From Sporosarcina sp. NCCP-2716 (GTDB lineage: Bacteria > Bacillota > Bacilli > Bacillales_A > Planococcaceae): a DNA stretch of 64,000 bases. The notes under the pieces were generated by a model. It was given only the letters and a program-made list of their open reading frames with translations. It ran no database searches and was not told where the DNA came from. The stretch's first letter is position 1; every line of letters starts with the position of its first letter. The DNA lies in assembly GCF_023707985.1 (NCBI RefSeq), contig NZ_BRCF01000007.1, positions 1 to 64,000 of the forward strand. Direction: 5' to 3'. Shown here in pieces: positions 1 to 8,398 of this stretch. The position numbers and the translations under genes are program-made.

Positions 1-160
1 CGATTGCTCAATTCTTGCTGGCATCATTTAAGATGTCTATCAGATCTGTTGATCTGTTTTGTGTCTGTTCCGCCGACGGGGTCGGTTTCGCAGACGATAA
101 TTCGTTGACATTTTGCTGTTCAGTTTTCAAGGTTCATGTTGTCGTTCTTCCGAAGCGACT
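1..160 (-). ncRNA. 5' leader of an rRNA operon (16S gene beyond left edge)
   Basis: Read on the minus strand, this stretch follows two tandem promoters and contains CTTGAAAACTGAAC (rc of about 118-132), the boxA-like leader motif usually found just upstream of 16S rRNA in Bacillales. It ends at the window edge with a sequence typical of the last bases before a 16S gene. No 16S sequence is inside the window. The neighbour ygxA lies upstream of an rrn operon in B. subtilis too, which supports the reading. Confidence 0.75.
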
Positions 161-165
161 TGATT

Positions 166-195
166 ATCTTAACATGGCCGATGCGTTCCGGTCAA
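166..195 (-). promoter_or_regulatory. rrn promoter P2
   Basis: On the minus strand TTGACC (190-195) and TAAGAT (166-171) are separated by 18 nt. It lies downstream of a second, similar promoter and just ahead of the boxA-like leader, the usual tandem arrangement of rRNA operons. Confidence 0.7.
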
Positions 196-273
196 GTTAT
201 TTTTGAAAAACTTTTTTCGTTCATTTCTGTTCGTCTGGCAAGCTAGCAAGCTGCCTTCTTAACGACAAGAACT

Positions 274-325
274 ATAATAGCATTGAATCTTCATTTCCGT
301 CAACACCTTTTTAAAAAAAGTTGAA
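274..325 (-). promoter_or_regulatory. rrn promoter P1 with A/T-rich upstream element
   Basis: On the minus strand TTGACG (298-303) and TATTAT (274-279) are separated by 18 nt. Directly upstream of the -35 box runs an A/T tract (about 304-322) resembling an UP element, as expected for a strong stable-RNA promoter. Confidence 0.7.
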
Positions 326-339
326 AACCCTATTGTACC

Positions 340-358
340 GCCCTCTGAACCAGAGGGC
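340..358. terminator. short hairpin after ygxA
   Basis: A perfect 8-bp inverted repeat (GCCCTCTG and CAGAGGGC, 3-nt loop) sits 10 nt beyond the ygxA stop. The following bases on the minus strand are not an immediate U tract, so termination is only possible, not clear. Confidence 0.4.
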
Positions 359-367
359 AGCAGGGGT

Positions 368-1246
368 TCAGTCTTCCTGCTGCTCATCGACACTGTACAT
401 TCGGTGGCAGATAAATTCGTTTTTGGAATCCGACAAGATGACACGCAAAATGTTTTTCTCTATTAGGAATTCGATCAGCATCTCCAGGTCGACTGAATAC
501 ATTTTGAGTTCTTCGTGTTCATGCAGCTCCTGTATGGTCCATCGTTCTTTTGCCGCCATGACCGCCAGTATATGCTGCGCACCGTCGTCCGTCCGGTTAT
601 GGATGAAGAACTCGCTCGCCAGGAACATGAGCTCCAGCCGTTTCTGCAGCGGTTCGTCACTCATGATCAATTCTTCATAGAGTTTATAGATGGACGGGTC
701 GATCTTCTTCACTTGCGACCAGACGGTCACTTCAGGAAGGATGCCTTTTTCGATGACCGACAGTCTCGCCAGATGATGCAGCGATTGGACTGCATGGTGG
801 TACGCGTCCATGTAATGATTCTGATCATAGAATGTTTTCCCTTCCATATAGCGGCGGACAAGCTTGGCGAGTTCGATGCCCATCTTCAGGTCTTTCCCGA
901 AGAAAGGGTACTCCTCGAGTCCCATCTTCAAGTTCTCGACGTATTCGTTGCGGTCGAAGAAGACTTTACCGTAGAACAGCCAGTCGACCACTTTCCGTTT
1001 CGTCCCGAGCAGCAGCCACTTCTTCAGCTGCTGTTCACTGATGATATGCATGGCCGCTTTTTCTTCGCCGTCCGTGTAGTGCTTCGTTTGGATCGGAGTC
1101 GTGTCCGATGACGTGATGATGAGCAGGATCTCATCGAATGTATCGGTCAGCGGATCCCCTTCCCAGCGCTTGCTGACCAGCAGGACGCCGAGTGTATCGG
1201 GAAAACTCGCACGCTCCTGGTAGATCGGTCTCAGTGTTTGTTCCAT
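368..1246 (-). CDS. ygxA: YgxA-type nucleotidyltransferase-like protein
   Basis: A 292-residue protein of the YgxA family, annotated in Bacillales as nucleotidyltransferase-like; its substrate is not known. The start at 1246 is chosen because GGGAGGTAA lies 4-5 nt before that ATG; an ATG 18 nt upstream overlaps this ribosome binding site and is unlikely. The acidic, helical C-terminal half has no recognisable catalytic motif. It is the gene directly upstream of the rrn promoters, the same position as ygxA before rrnD in B. subtilis, so synteny carries much of the assignment. Function beyond the family name is unknown. Confidence 0.7.
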   Translation of the reverse strand: MEQTLRPIYQERASFPDTLGVLLVSKRWEGDPLTDTFDEILLIITSSDTTPIQTKHYTDGEEKAAMHIISEQQLKKWLLLGTKRKVVDWLFYGKVFFDRNEYVENLKMGLEEYPFFGKDLKMGIELAKLVRRYMEGKTFYDQNHYMDAYHHAVQSLHHLARLSVIEKGILPEVTVWSQVKKIDPSIYKLYEELIMSDEPLQKRLELMFLASEFFIHNRTDDGAQHILAVMAAKERWTIQELHEHEELKMYSVDLEMLIEFLIEKNILRVILSDSKNEFICHRMYSVDEQQED

Positions 1247-1316
1247 TGCCTTACCTCCCAGCATCTATCTATTCGCCGGCTTCTGCCGTAAATCCTTCTT
1301 TGAAGTGACTCCTATG

Positions 1317-1345
1317 TTGCTCCTCTTCAAACTATGCTATATTAA
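1317..1345 (+). promoter_or_regulatory. possible ygzB promoter
   Basis: TTGCTC (1317-1322) and TATTAA (1340-1345) with a 17-nt gap lie 27 nt before the ygzB start. The match is modest. Confidence 0.35.
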
Positions 1346-1371
1346 AAGAGCAAGCTAAAGGAGGTCCTGCT

Positions 1372-1728
1372 GTGAAACCTTATAAAAATAAAATCAACCG
1401 CATCCGGTCATTTGCACTGTCACTCATCTTCATCGGAGTGATCGTGATGTATATTGGTCTCTTCTTCAGGAAATATGAAATCATCATGCTGCTGTTCATG
1501 ATCCTCGGGGTATTCGCCATCTTGGCGAGCGTCGTCGTCTACGCCTGGATCGGGACCCTGTCCACCCGCGCCGTCCAGATCGTCTGTCCGAACTGCGGCA
1601 AGCAGACGAAAATGCTCGGACGCGTCGATATGTGCGGCCACTGCCGTGAACCGCTGACTCTCGATCCTTCGCTTGAAGGAAAAGAGTTCGATGAGACCTA
1701 CAACCGGCCAGCCGGTAAAAAAGAGTAG
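1372..1728 (+). CDS. ygzB: YgzB-type membrane protein with C-terminal zinc ribbon
   Basis: A 118-residue protein starting at GTG, 6 nt after AAAGGAGGT. Two hydrophobic segments (about residues 13-31 and 36-58) are followed by a C-terminal ribbon with CPNCG and CGHC pairs (about residues 66-87), a likely zinc site facing the cytoplasm. This layout matches the YgzB/DUF2614 family of Bacillales, whose function is unknown. It sits between ygxA and perR, as in B. subtilis, and shares a bidirectional terminator with perR. Role in metal or peroxide response is a guess from the neighbour only. Confidence 0.7.
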   Translation: MKPYKNKINRIRSFALSLIFIGVIVMYIGLFFRKYEIIMLLFMILGVFAILASVVVYAWIGTLSTRAVQIVCPNCGKQTKMLGRVDMCGHCREPLTLDPSLEGKEFDETYNRPAGKKE

Positions 1729-1772
1729 AAAAAAGCACCTGCCTCTCACTCGGAGGGGCAGGTGCTTTTTTT
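1729..1772. terminator. bidirectional terminator between ygzB and perR
   Basis: Arms AAAAAAGCACCTGCC and GGCAGGTGCTTTTTTT flank a 13-nt loop. A-tract and T-tract make it functional for both convergent genes. Confidence 0.9.
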
Positions 1773-2221
1773 CAGTTCGCTTTGGACGCTTTCCCCTGCT
1801 CTTGGCAGGAAGGACAGACGCCGTACACTTCAAGACGGTGGGAATTCACTTTGAATCCTGTCACATAGGAAGCAAGCCGTTCCACTTCTTCAAGCCCCGG
1901 GTGATGAAAGTCGACAATACTGCCGCATTCGTCGCAAATGATATGGTAATGATCATGCGTGACGAAGTCGAATCTGCTGGAAGCGTCCCCGAAGGTGAGC
2001 TCCTTGACAAGGCCAGCATTTCGGAAGACGCGCAGGTTGTTATAGACTGTCGCGACACTCATGTTCGGAAAATCGTGTTCAAGTGCTTTATAAATTTCAT
2101 CAGCCGTCGGATGGGTTTCAGAAGAAATGAGGAATTCTAAAATGGCGTGCCGCTGCGGTGTGATCCGCACACCGCTCTCCTTCAATGTGACCAGCGCATT
2201 TTTCAGCATTGCACCAGACAT
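1772..2221 (-). CDS. perR: PerR, peroxide-sensing Fur-family repressor
   Basis: A 149-residue Fur-family repressor that senses H2O2 by metal-catalysed oxidation of His ligands. Started at ATG 2221 (AGAGGTG six nt before), the residue numbers coincide with B. subtilis PerR: regulatory metal ligands H37, D85, H91, H93 and D104, and structural zinc Cys96, Cys99, Cys136, Cys139. Asp at 104 favours PerR over Fur or Zur. An alternative GTG at 2230 is part of the ribosome binding site. The promoter carries a perfect Fur-type dyad just downstream of -10, so autoregulation is likely. Probable targets in this window are bcp and the PfeT-like ATPase (inference). Confidence 0.93.
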   Translation of the reverse strand: MSGAMLKNALVTLKESGVRITPQRHAILEFLISSETHPTADEIYKALEHDFPNMSVATVYNNLRVFRNAGLVKELTFGDASSRFDFVTHDHYHIICDECGSIVDFHHPGLEEVERLASYVTGFKVNSHRLEVYGVCPSCQEQGKASKAN

Positions 2222-2253
2222 GTCGAGCACCTCTATTCCGTAAAGATTACTTC

Positions 2254-2270
2254 ATTGTAATGATTACAAT
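2254..2270. promoter_or_regulatory. PerR box (autoregulatory operator)
   Basis: ATTGTAATGATTACAAT is a perfect palindrome centred on G2262. It has the 7-1-7 layout of PerR boxes (TTATAATnATTATAA), with 12 of 14 positions matching. It lies 1 nt downstream of the perR -10 box. Confidence 0.85.
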
Positions 2271-2271
2271 T

Positions 2272-2300
2272 AGTTTACTGAATTCGTGGTGTTCTGTCAA
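2272..2300 (-). promoter_or_regulatory. perR promoter
   Basis: On the minus strand TTGACA (2295-2300), 17 nt, TAAACT (2272-2277): a near-consensus sigma-A promoter with the operator immediately downstream. Confidence 0.85.
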
Positions 2301-2334
2301 CCAATCTGTTCACAGCAGCTGCACTGGCGGTTCT

Positions 2335-3279
2335 TCAGTACCCGCGATCCGGTTCGATGATATTCCTGTAATCACCCGTATCCTTCAGCCACGTGCGGAG
2401 ATTGCCTTTGAAAACTTCAAGGGCCCGCTCGATATACTTCGCAGACAGGGCGGACACGTGCGGCGATACGGTGCTGTTCGGCAATGACCAGAGCGGGCTG
2501 TCCTCAGGCAGCGGTTCCTGCTCGAACACATCGAGGACAGCGTGCCCGATCTCCTTGTTCTGCAGCGCTTCGATGATCACTTCGGATTTTACGAGATCGC
2601 CTCTTCCGAAGTTCATGAATACCGCTGTATCCTTCATCCGCCTGAAATGGTCTCCGTTCAGAATCCAGCGTGTTTCCGGCGTGCTCGGCAGGACGGAGAT
2701 CACATAGTCGGCTTCCCCGAGATGATCGGTGATGCAGTCGAAAGAAATATCTTCGTGCATGCCGTCGTGAGTACTGCCCGATCGGCTGCAGCCGATTGTG
2801 CGGACGCCGAACGCCTGCAGCAGCCGACCGATTTCTCCGCCGATCGAGCCGGGGCCGAGTATCAGGGCCGTGGAGCCTCTCAGCTCGCCGGACTTCACTT
2901 TTTCCCAGACTTTCTGTTTTTGCTGTTCACGCAGCTGGGGCAGTGCCCGTTTCAGCGACAGGATATGGGCAAGTACGGTTTCCGCCATCGGAGTCTTATG
3001 GATGCCGCTGACATTGGTGACGAGGATATCCCGCCGTCCGAGCTCCTGCAGCGGCAGCTGATCGACCCCTGCCGAAGCGACCATCACCCATTTCAGCTGC
3101 TCCAGCTGACCGAGCAATTCCTCATCCAGATCGGACCCATATGTAACGAGGATGTCGACGCCTTTGCCTCCGGCGCCTTCGATCGTACCGGAAAAGTCGA
3201 AGGTTACACGATCGAATTCCGCGGCGAGCTCATCGCGGAACTGTTCTTTGATGGGGAATGTGAACAGGACATTCGTCAT
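2335..3279 (-). CDS. D-2-hydroxyacid dehydrogenase, NAD(P)-dependent
   Basis: A 314-residue cytoplasmic oxidoreductase that would interconvert a D-2-hydroxyacid and a 2-oxoacid. The NAD-binding GPGSIG loop lies near residues 141-146. The catalytic set is visible as Arg in NFGRGD, Glu in FEQEP and His in SPHVS. Length is normal for the family. The ATG shares one base with the bcp stop (TGATG), so the two are translationally coupled with bcp first. The substrate cannot be deduced; the family includes glyoxylate/hydroxypyruvate reductases and phosphoglycerate-type enzymes. Confidence 0.82.
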   Translation of the reverse strand: MTNVLFTFPIKEQFRDELAAEFDRVTFDFSGTIEGAGGKGVDILVTYGSDLDEELLGQLEQLKWVMVASAGVDQLPLQELGRRDILVTNVSGIHKTPMAETVLAHILSLKRALPQLREQQKQKVWEKVKSGELRGSTALILGPGSIGGEIGRLLQAFGVRTIGCSRSGSTHDGMHEDISFDCITDHLGEADYVISVLPSTPETRWILNGDHFRRMKDTAVFMNFGRGDLVKSEVIIEALQNKEIGHAVLDVFEQEPLPEDSPLWSLPNSTVSPHVSALSAKYIERALEVFKGNLRTWLKDTGDYRNIIEPDRGY

Positions 3280-3770
3280 CAGGACTCTCCCCCTTCGTCA
3301 TCCGTCAGCTGCAGCAGCGTCCGGTAGACATCATCACTGTGGCCGTCCACTTTCACTTTGCGCCACTCCTTGACGACTGTACCTGTCGGATCGATGAGGA
3401 ATGTGGAGCGCTCCACTCCCATATACTCCTTGCCGAATGATTTCTTCAGCTTCCAGACGCCGTATTTCTCGGAGACTGCGTGGTCTTCATCGGACAGCAG
3501 GGTGAACGGCAGGCCGTGCTTATCTATGAACTTCGTATGGGACTCTTCGCCGTCAGGGCTCACTCCTAGGATTACGGCATTGACCTTCTGGAAGTCGTCA
3601 TGGCTCTCTTTGAATGACTGTGCTTCAAGCGTACAGCCGGGTGTCGCGTCTTTCGGATAGAAATACAGGATGACGTATTTCCCGCCGGCGAAGTCCGCCA
3701 GGGATACCGTCTCCCCCTTCTCGTTCGGTAATGAAAAATCAGGTGCATGCATGCCTTCCAATGTGGACAT
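3279..3770 (-). CDS. bcp: Bcp/PrxQ peroxiredoxin, one-cysteine form
   Basis: A 163-residue thiol peroxidase that reduces H2O2 and organic hydroperoxides. The peroxidatic Cys46 is in TPGCTLEAQ, where most Bcp proteins read TPGCTxEAC with a resolving Cys five residues on. Here that position is Gln, and Cys46 is the only cysteine in the protein. It must therefore work as a 1-Cys enzyme reduced directly by an external thiol. Start chosen at ATG 3770 after AGGAGG. It lies near perR, as ygaF does in B. subtilis, and is coupled to a downstream dehydrogenase. Confidence 0.9.
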   Translation of the reverse strand: MSTLEGMHAPDFSLPNEKGETVSLADFAGGKYVILYFYPKDATPGCTLEAQSFKESHDDFQKVNAVILGVSPDGEESHTKFIDKHGLPFTLLSDEDHAVSEKYGVWKLKKSFGKEYMGVERSTFLIDPTGTVVKEWRKVKVDGHSDDVYRTLLQLTDDEGGES

Positions 3771-3838
3771 TTGCGATTCCTCCTATCGGTCTCTTCCTAT
3801 TTATATAGTATCGGACTAATCCGTCATTTTCAATTCCT

Positions 3839-3867
3839 TTGGTGTTCGGCTCTTTTTTAGGTAAAAT
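3839..3867 (+). promoter_or_regulatory. hemL promoter
   Basis: TTGGTG (3839-3844), 17 nt, TAAAAT (3862-3867), 32 nt before the hemL start. Confidence 0.65.
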
Positions 3868-3899
3868 GGAAAGGAACCGATTTGAACGGAGGAATAACA

Positions 3900-5189
3900 A
3901 TGGAACGAACCAATTCAGAAGTGATCTACGAAGAAGCATGCAAGCACATCGTCGGAGGCGTCAACAGCCCGTCCCGCGGGTATAAGGCGGTCGGCGGCGG
4001 AGCCCCGACTGTGATGGCGCGCGCGGAAGGCCCCTATTTCTGGGATGTCGACGGCAATAAGTACATCGACTACCTTGGAGCATACGGCCCGATCATCACC
4101 GGCCACGCCCACCCGCATATTACGGCGGCGATTACGAAAGCTGCGGAGAGCGGTGTTCTGTACGGCACGCCGACAGAACACGAAGTGAAATTCGCGAAGA
4201 TGCTGAAGGATGCGATCCCCGGCATCGACAAAGTGCGATTCGTCAACTCAGGCACGGAAGCGGTCATGACGACGATCCGTGTTTCACGCGCTTTCACCGG
4301 ACGTACGAAGATCATGAAGTTCGCGGGATGCTACCATGGCCACTCGGACCTCGTGCTCGTCGCAGCCGGTTCCGGTCCTGCCACACTCGGCACCCCCGAC
4401 TCGGCAGGCGTCCCGAAGACGATTGCAGAAGAAGTCATTACGATCCCGTTCAACGATCCCGAGAGTTTCAAAGCGGCGATGGACCGCTGGGGCGAAGAGA
4501 TCGCCTGTATCCTCGTCGAGCCGATTGTCGGCAATTTCGGGATTGTCGAGCCGCAGGAAGGCTTCCTGCCGCTCGTCCACGAACTGGCGAAAGAAAAAGG
4601 CGCCCTCATCGTCTACGATGAAGTCATTACGGCTTTCCGGTTCCATTACGGATCTGCTGCTGAACTGCTCGGTCTCCAGCCGGACCTGATGGCAATGGGC
4701 AAGATCATCGGAGGCGGACTGCCGATCGGAGCGTATGGCGGACGGAGCGAAATCATGGATAATGTCGCACCGCTCGGACCTGCATATCAGGCCGGCACGA
4801 TGGCGGGGAATCCTGCATCGATGCTGTCAGGGATCGCCTGCCTCGAAGTGCTGCAGACGGAAGGGCTGTACAGTGAACTTGACCGTCTCGGCGCCATGCT
4901 CGAAACCGGCATCCACGAAGCGGCCGAAAAACACGGCGTTCCAATCACCATCAACCGGAAAGGCGGTGCACTGACCGTCTTCTTCACGGATGAAACGATC
5001 GTCAATTACGATCAGGCGGAAGCGACGGACGGCGAACGGTTCGGCAAGTTCTTCAAGCTCATGCTGAAGAACGGTGTCAACCTGGCACCTTCGAAGTACG
5101 AAGCTTGGTTCATCACTTCCGCACATACAGAAAAGGATATCGAGGATACACTCGCAGCCGTCGATGCTGCGTTCGCTGAACTGCTATAA
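3900..5189 (+). CDS. hemL: Glutamate-1-semialdehyde 2,1-aminomutase
   Basis: A 429-residue PLP enzyme that converts glutamate-1-semialdehyde to 5-aminolevulinate for haem synthesis. The pyridoxal lysine is K268 in [10 protein letters not shown], the YDEVITAFR motif carries the PLP-contacting Asp, and SGTEA (about 117-121) binds phosphate. Started at ATG 3900 after GGAGG; an upstream TTG in frame is inside the ribosome binding site region. The position after perR/bcp and away from the main hem operon matches the second copy (gsaB) of B. subtilis, so this may be the paralogue rather than the only hemL. Confidence 0.93.
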   Translation: MERTNSEVIYEEACKHIVGGVNSPSRGYKAVGGGAPTVMARAEGPYFWDVDGNKYIDYLGAYGPIITGHAHPHITAAITKAAESGVLYGTPTEHEVKFAKMLKDAIPGIDKVRFVNSGTEAVMTTIRVSRAFTGRTKIMKFAGCYHGHSDLVLVAAGSGPATLGTPDSAGVPKTIAEEVITIPFNDPESFKAAMDRWGEEIACILVEPIVGNFGIVEPQEGFLPLVHELAKEKGALIVYDEVITAFRFHYGSAAELLGLQPDLMAMGKIIGGGLPIGAYGGRSEIMDNVAPLGPAYQAGTMAGNPASMLSGIACLEVLQTEGLYSELDRLGAMLETGIHEAAEKHGVPITINRKGGALTVFFTDETIVNYDQAEATDGERFGKFFKLMLKNGVNLAPSKYEAWFITSAHTEKDIEDTLAAVDAAFAELL

Positions 5190-5199
5190 GCGGGGGCTG

Positions 5200-5228
5200 T
5201 TGACCCGTCCGGGGATTTATTGTAAAGT
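5200..5228 (+). promoter_or_regulatory. promoter of the FUSC-like gene
   Basis: TTGACC (5200-5205), 17 nt, TAAAGT (5223-5228), directly after the hemL stop; the downstream gene is thus transcribed separately as well as by any read-through. Confidence 0.75.
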
Positions 5229-5264
5229 AGCGCAAAAGAGACCGTTAAAGAGAGGAAGACATCC

Positions 5265-6350
5265 ATGAAACTTGGTGCCCGAAGTTTGAAGACGGGTATT
5301 GCCATTGTCTTCGCACTGTTCCTCGCGCAAGTGTTCCACCTGCCGAACCCGGTCTTCGCCGGGATTGCTGCGATCTTCGCCATCCAGCCGACCATCTACA
5401 GATCGTATCTGTCGGTCATCGAGCGGATCCAGGGCAACCTGATCGGCGGAGCAGTTGCTGTCGTCTTCGTCCTCATGTTCGGCAATCATCTGATGATTGT
5501 GGGCCTTGCGGCTGTCATCGTCATCCTGGTCATGCTGCGGCTCGGTCTGGAGAAGTCGATCGGCCTTGCGCTCGTGACGACGATCGCCATCATGGAGATA
5601 AAAGGCGACGGGTTCCTGATGTTCGCCGGACTTCGGATCTTAACGATCACCGTCGGTGTGTTGGCCGCGTTCGTCGTGAATCTGGCGTTCCTCCCGCCGA
5701 AGTATGAGGTGAAGGTATTCCAGTCCATCCACCATGTACAGGAGGAGATCATCCGGTGGATCCGTCTGACGAGCCGGCAGGCATCCGACTTCCTGGCAAC
5801 GAAGAATGTCATCGAGAATTCGCGTGATCAGCTGACGAAGATCGACCAGTTATACTTGCTGTACAAGGAAGAACGGTATTATATGAAGAAAAACCAGTAT
5901 GCGAAAGCGCGCAAGCTGGTTCTTTACCGGCAGATGATCGTCGCCTCGAATGCAAGCCTGCAAGTGCTGCGGAAACTCCATATGCATGAGAGTGAACTGG
6001 CGGCACTGCCGGAGCATTTCAAGATGATGGTCCAGGAACGGCTCGATGCGCTGCTGACATACCACGAGCAGCTGCATCTGAAGTTCGTCGGCAAGCTGAA
6101 AGCCGATCAGCTGAGCACGGGTCTGCATGATGAGTACATCCACCGGCAGGAAGTGATGGACATCTTTCTGAAGGAGATCGCCATTTCGAAGGAAGAAAAC
6201 GAGGAGTTCTCGACGTACTATTTGTTCTACATCCTGTCCTCCATCTTGAACTACGAAGAACAGCTGGAGCACCTCGACAGCCTGGTCGTCACGTACCAGC
6301 GCCGGTACGACAGTGAAGCGAATACGAAGCTGGAAGATGAAATCTATTAA
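5265..6350 (+). CDS. FUSC/aromatic-acid-exporter family membrane protein
   Basis: A 361-residue protein with five to six membrane helices in residues 1-145, followed by a long hydrophilic, helix-rich cytoplasmic domain (about 150-361). This is the layout of the Bacillales ArAE_1 (aromatic acid exporter-like) family related to FUSC proteins. Start at ATG 5265 with AGAGGAAG upstream. B. subtilis carries a membrane gene (ygaE) next to gsaB, so position agrees. Substrate unknown; efflux of small organic acids is the family expectation only. Terminated by a strong hairpin. Confidence 0.7.
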   Translation: MKLGARSLKTGIAIVFALFLAQVFHLPNPVFAGIAAIFAIQPTIYRSYLSVIERIQGNLIGGAVAVVFVLMFGNHLMIVGLAAVIVILVMLRLGLEKSIGLALVTTIAIMEIKGDGFLMFAGLRILTITVGVLAAFVVNLAFLPPKYEVKVFQSIHHVQEEIIRWIRLTSRQASDFLATKNVIENSRDQLTKIDQLYLLYKEERYYMKKNQYAKARKLVLYRQMIVASNASLQVLRKLHMHESELAALPEHFKMMVQERLDALLTYHEQLHLKFVGKLKADQLSTGLHDEYIHRQEVMDIFLKEIAISKEENEEFSTYYLFYILSSILNYEEQLEHLDSLVVTYQRRYDSEANTKLEDEIY

Positions 6351-6385
6351 AAGAGCTGCCCCGTGTACGGGGCAGCTCTTTTTTC
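6346..6385. terminator. bidirectional terminator, FUSC-like gene / oppC
   Basis: Arms AAAAGAGCTGCCCC and GGGGCAGCTCTTTTTT with a short loop, A- and T-flanked, between convergent genes. Confidence 0.9.
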
Positions 6386-6386
6386 T

Positions 6387-7283
6387 TCAGCTTTTCATTT
6401 TCGGATCGAGCGCATCGCGAAGGCCGTCACCCATGAGGTTGAAGCCGAGTACGGTCAGCATGATGGCAAGACCCGGAAAGATCATCGTCCACGGTGCGGA
6501 CTGCAGGTAATCCCGCGAGTCGGCAAGCATCTTGCCCCATTCGGGACTCGGTGCCTGCGCGCCAAGTCCGAGAAAACCGAGCGCGGCTGCTTCAAGGATT
6601 GCAGTTGCTATCGCGAGTGTCCCCTGCACGATGACAGGCGCCATGGAGTTCGGCAGGATATGTGAAAACAGGATCCTGACGTCCTTCATGCCGATCGCTT
6701 TGGCGGACGTGATGTATTCGTCTTCCTTGATACTGAGCACCTTCGAGCGGATGAGACGCCCGAAGTTCGGGACGTTGATCGTCGCGATGGCGATCAGCGC
6801 ATTCTGCAGGCTCGGCCCGAGAACTGCAACGATGGCGATCGCAAGCAGGATTGACGGAAACGCGAGCATGATATCGAAAATCCGGGAGATGATGATATCC
6901 ACCCAGCGGCCATAGTATCCGGCGACGATGCCGAGTATACTGCCGACGACGACGGATCCGATGACGGAGAAGAATCCGACCGCCAGTGAAATCCGTGCGC
7001 CGTGTATGATGCGCGACAGGATGTCACGGCCGAAATCGTCAGTGCCGAACCAGTATTCAGCAGAAGGCGGATGCAGCCGGTCGGCCATGTTTTGATCGTT
7101 GATGCCTTGGGGTGCTATGAACGGAGCAAACACTGCCAGCAGGACGAAGAATACGACAACAACCATACCGACGACAGCGACTTTGCTTTTACGGAAGCTT
7201 CTCCAGGCATCCCGCCATGGACCGGACTCTTTCTCAATCTGCCCTTCAGCGATCCCATCTATTTTCGGTGACAGTTCAGACAT
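6387..7283 (-). CDS. oppC: Oligopeptide/dipeptide ABC importer permease (OppC/DppC type)
   Basis: A 298-residue inner permease with an N-terminal hydrophilic stretch, six predicted helices and the permease signature EAA loop (LEAAALGFLGLGAQ followed by PEWGKML). Start placed at ATG 7283 with GGAAGGAGG upstream; a TTG seven codons earlier overlaps this site. Last gene of the opp operon, 17 nt after oppB. It pairs with OppB to form the channel for peptides delivered by the OppA-like lipoprotein. Opp, Dpp and App systems cannot be told apart from sequence alone. Confidence 0.88.
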   Translation of the reverse strand: MSELSPKIDGIAEGQIEKESGPWRDAWRSFRKSKVAVVGMVVVVFFVLLAVFAPFIAPQGINDQNMADRLHPPSAEYWFGTDDFGRDILSRIIHGARISLAVGFFSVIGSVVVGSILGIVAGYYGRWVDIIISRIFDIMLAFPSILLAIAIVAVLGPSLQNALIAIATINVPNFGRLIRSKVLSIKEDEYITSAKAIGMKDVRILFSHILPNSMAPVIVQGTLAIATAILEAAALGFLGLGAQAPSPEWGKMLADSRDYLQSAPWTMIFPGLAIMLTVLGFNLMGDGLRDALDPKMKS

Positions 7284-7300
7284 GGGGGTCCCCTCCTTCC

Positions 7301-8305
7301 TCAATCATATTTGATCCTCGGATCGATGACGCCGTAGAGCAGATCCACGACGAGATTGATCATCACGAAGAAGAATGCGACAACGAGGATCCCCGATTGG
7401 ATGACCGGATAATCCCTGTAGTTGATGGCGTCGTAGATGTAGCGGCCGATACCGGGCCAGGCGAAGATCGTCTCCGTCAGGATCGCACCGCCAAGGAGCA
7501 TCCCCATCTGCAGTCCGACAATCGTCAATACAGGAATGATTGCGTTTTTCAATGCATGTTTGTACACGACCCAGAACATTTTCTGCCCCTTTGCACGTGC
7601 TGTCCGGATGTAATCGGAACGCATCACTTCCAGCATGCTGGACCGCGTCATCCGTGCGATGATCGCCATCGGGATGGTCGCGAGCGCAAGCCCCGGCAGG
7701 ATCAAGTGCTTGAACACTACCCAGATCTGGTCGAACCTGCCGTTCAGCATGGCATCGATCAGATACAGATGGGTGATGGCGTTCACAGGATCACGGACCT
7801 GTTCACGGCCTGTTGTCGGCAGCCACTGGAGTTCGATTGCGAATGCCCACTGACCAAGAAGTCCGAGCCAGAAGATCGGCATGGAAACACCGACGAGCGC
7901 CAGGATCATTGCCGTATAGTCGAACCATGAGTTTTGGAACCAGGCGGAAATGATACCTGCGTTAATGCCGATGATGACGGCGACGATCATGGCGAATAAG
8001 GCCAGTTCGAGCGTGGCGGCCAAGTAGGGCCAGATTTCGTCTGCAACCGGAAGCCGCGTCCTCATCGACTCGCCGAGATTGCCCGTAAAGATTCCTTTTA
8101 AGTAACTGAAAAATTGGATGAACCACGGCTGGTCGAGCCCGAGTTTCGCATTCAGCGCAGCGACTGCCTCCGGTGTCGCCTGCTGGCCCAGGATCACTTG
8201 GGCCGGATTTCCAGGGATGGCCCGGATCATCATGAATACGACAAACGTCATCCCTAACAGGACGGGAATAAGCTGGAATAACCGTTTCCCTATGTAACTG
8301 AGCAT
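7301..8305 (-). CDS. oppB: Oligopeptide/dipeptide ABC importer permease (OppB/DppB type)
   Basis: A 334-residue permease starting MLSYIGKRLFQLIPVL, the conserved N-terminus of the family, with about six helices and the EAA-type loop GAILTETIFAWPGIG near the C-terminus. Start at ATG 8305; AGAGAGGTG sits six nt upstream, so the in-frame GTG at 8314 is part of the ribosome binding site. It follows oppA after a 93-nt gap that contains a hairpin. Confidence 0.9.
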   Translation of the reverse strand: MLSYIGKRLFQLIPVLLGMTFVVFMMIRAIPGNPAQVILGQQATPEAVAALNAKLGLDQPWFIQFFSYLKGIFTGNLGESMRTRLPVADEIWPYLAATLELALFAMIVAVIIGINAGIISAWFQNSWFDYTAMILALVGVSMPIFWLGLLGQWAFAIELQWLPTTGREQVRDPVNAITHLYLIDAMLNGRFDQIWVVFKHLILPGLALATIPMAIIARMTRSSMLEVMRSDYIRTARAKGQKMFWVVYKHALKNAIIPVLTIVGLQMGMLLGGAILTETIFAWPGIGRYIYDAINYRDYPVIQSGILVVAFFFVMINLVVDLLYGVIDPRIKYD

Positions 8306-8349
8306 TCCGTTCACCTCTCTTGGCTCTTTTGTGCATCTTTGAAAACAGG

Positions 8350-8380
8350 AAAGGGGGATGGGCGGATCGCCTTCCCCCTT
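8350..8380 (-). terminator. intra-operon hairpin between oppA and oppB
   Basis: On the minus strand AAGGGGGA and TCCCCCTTT enclose an inner GGCG/CGCC stem. Only a short interrupted T run follows, so partial termination or 3'-end protection is more likely than a full stop. Such elements commonly keep the binding-protein transcript in excess. Confidence 0.65.
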
Positions 8381-8398
8381 ACTGCTGCATGGACAGAA

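Noticed and set aside
15-206. Short ORF at the left edge
   Set aside because: Lies on the opposite strand of the rRNA leader and P2 promoter; not protein-coding.
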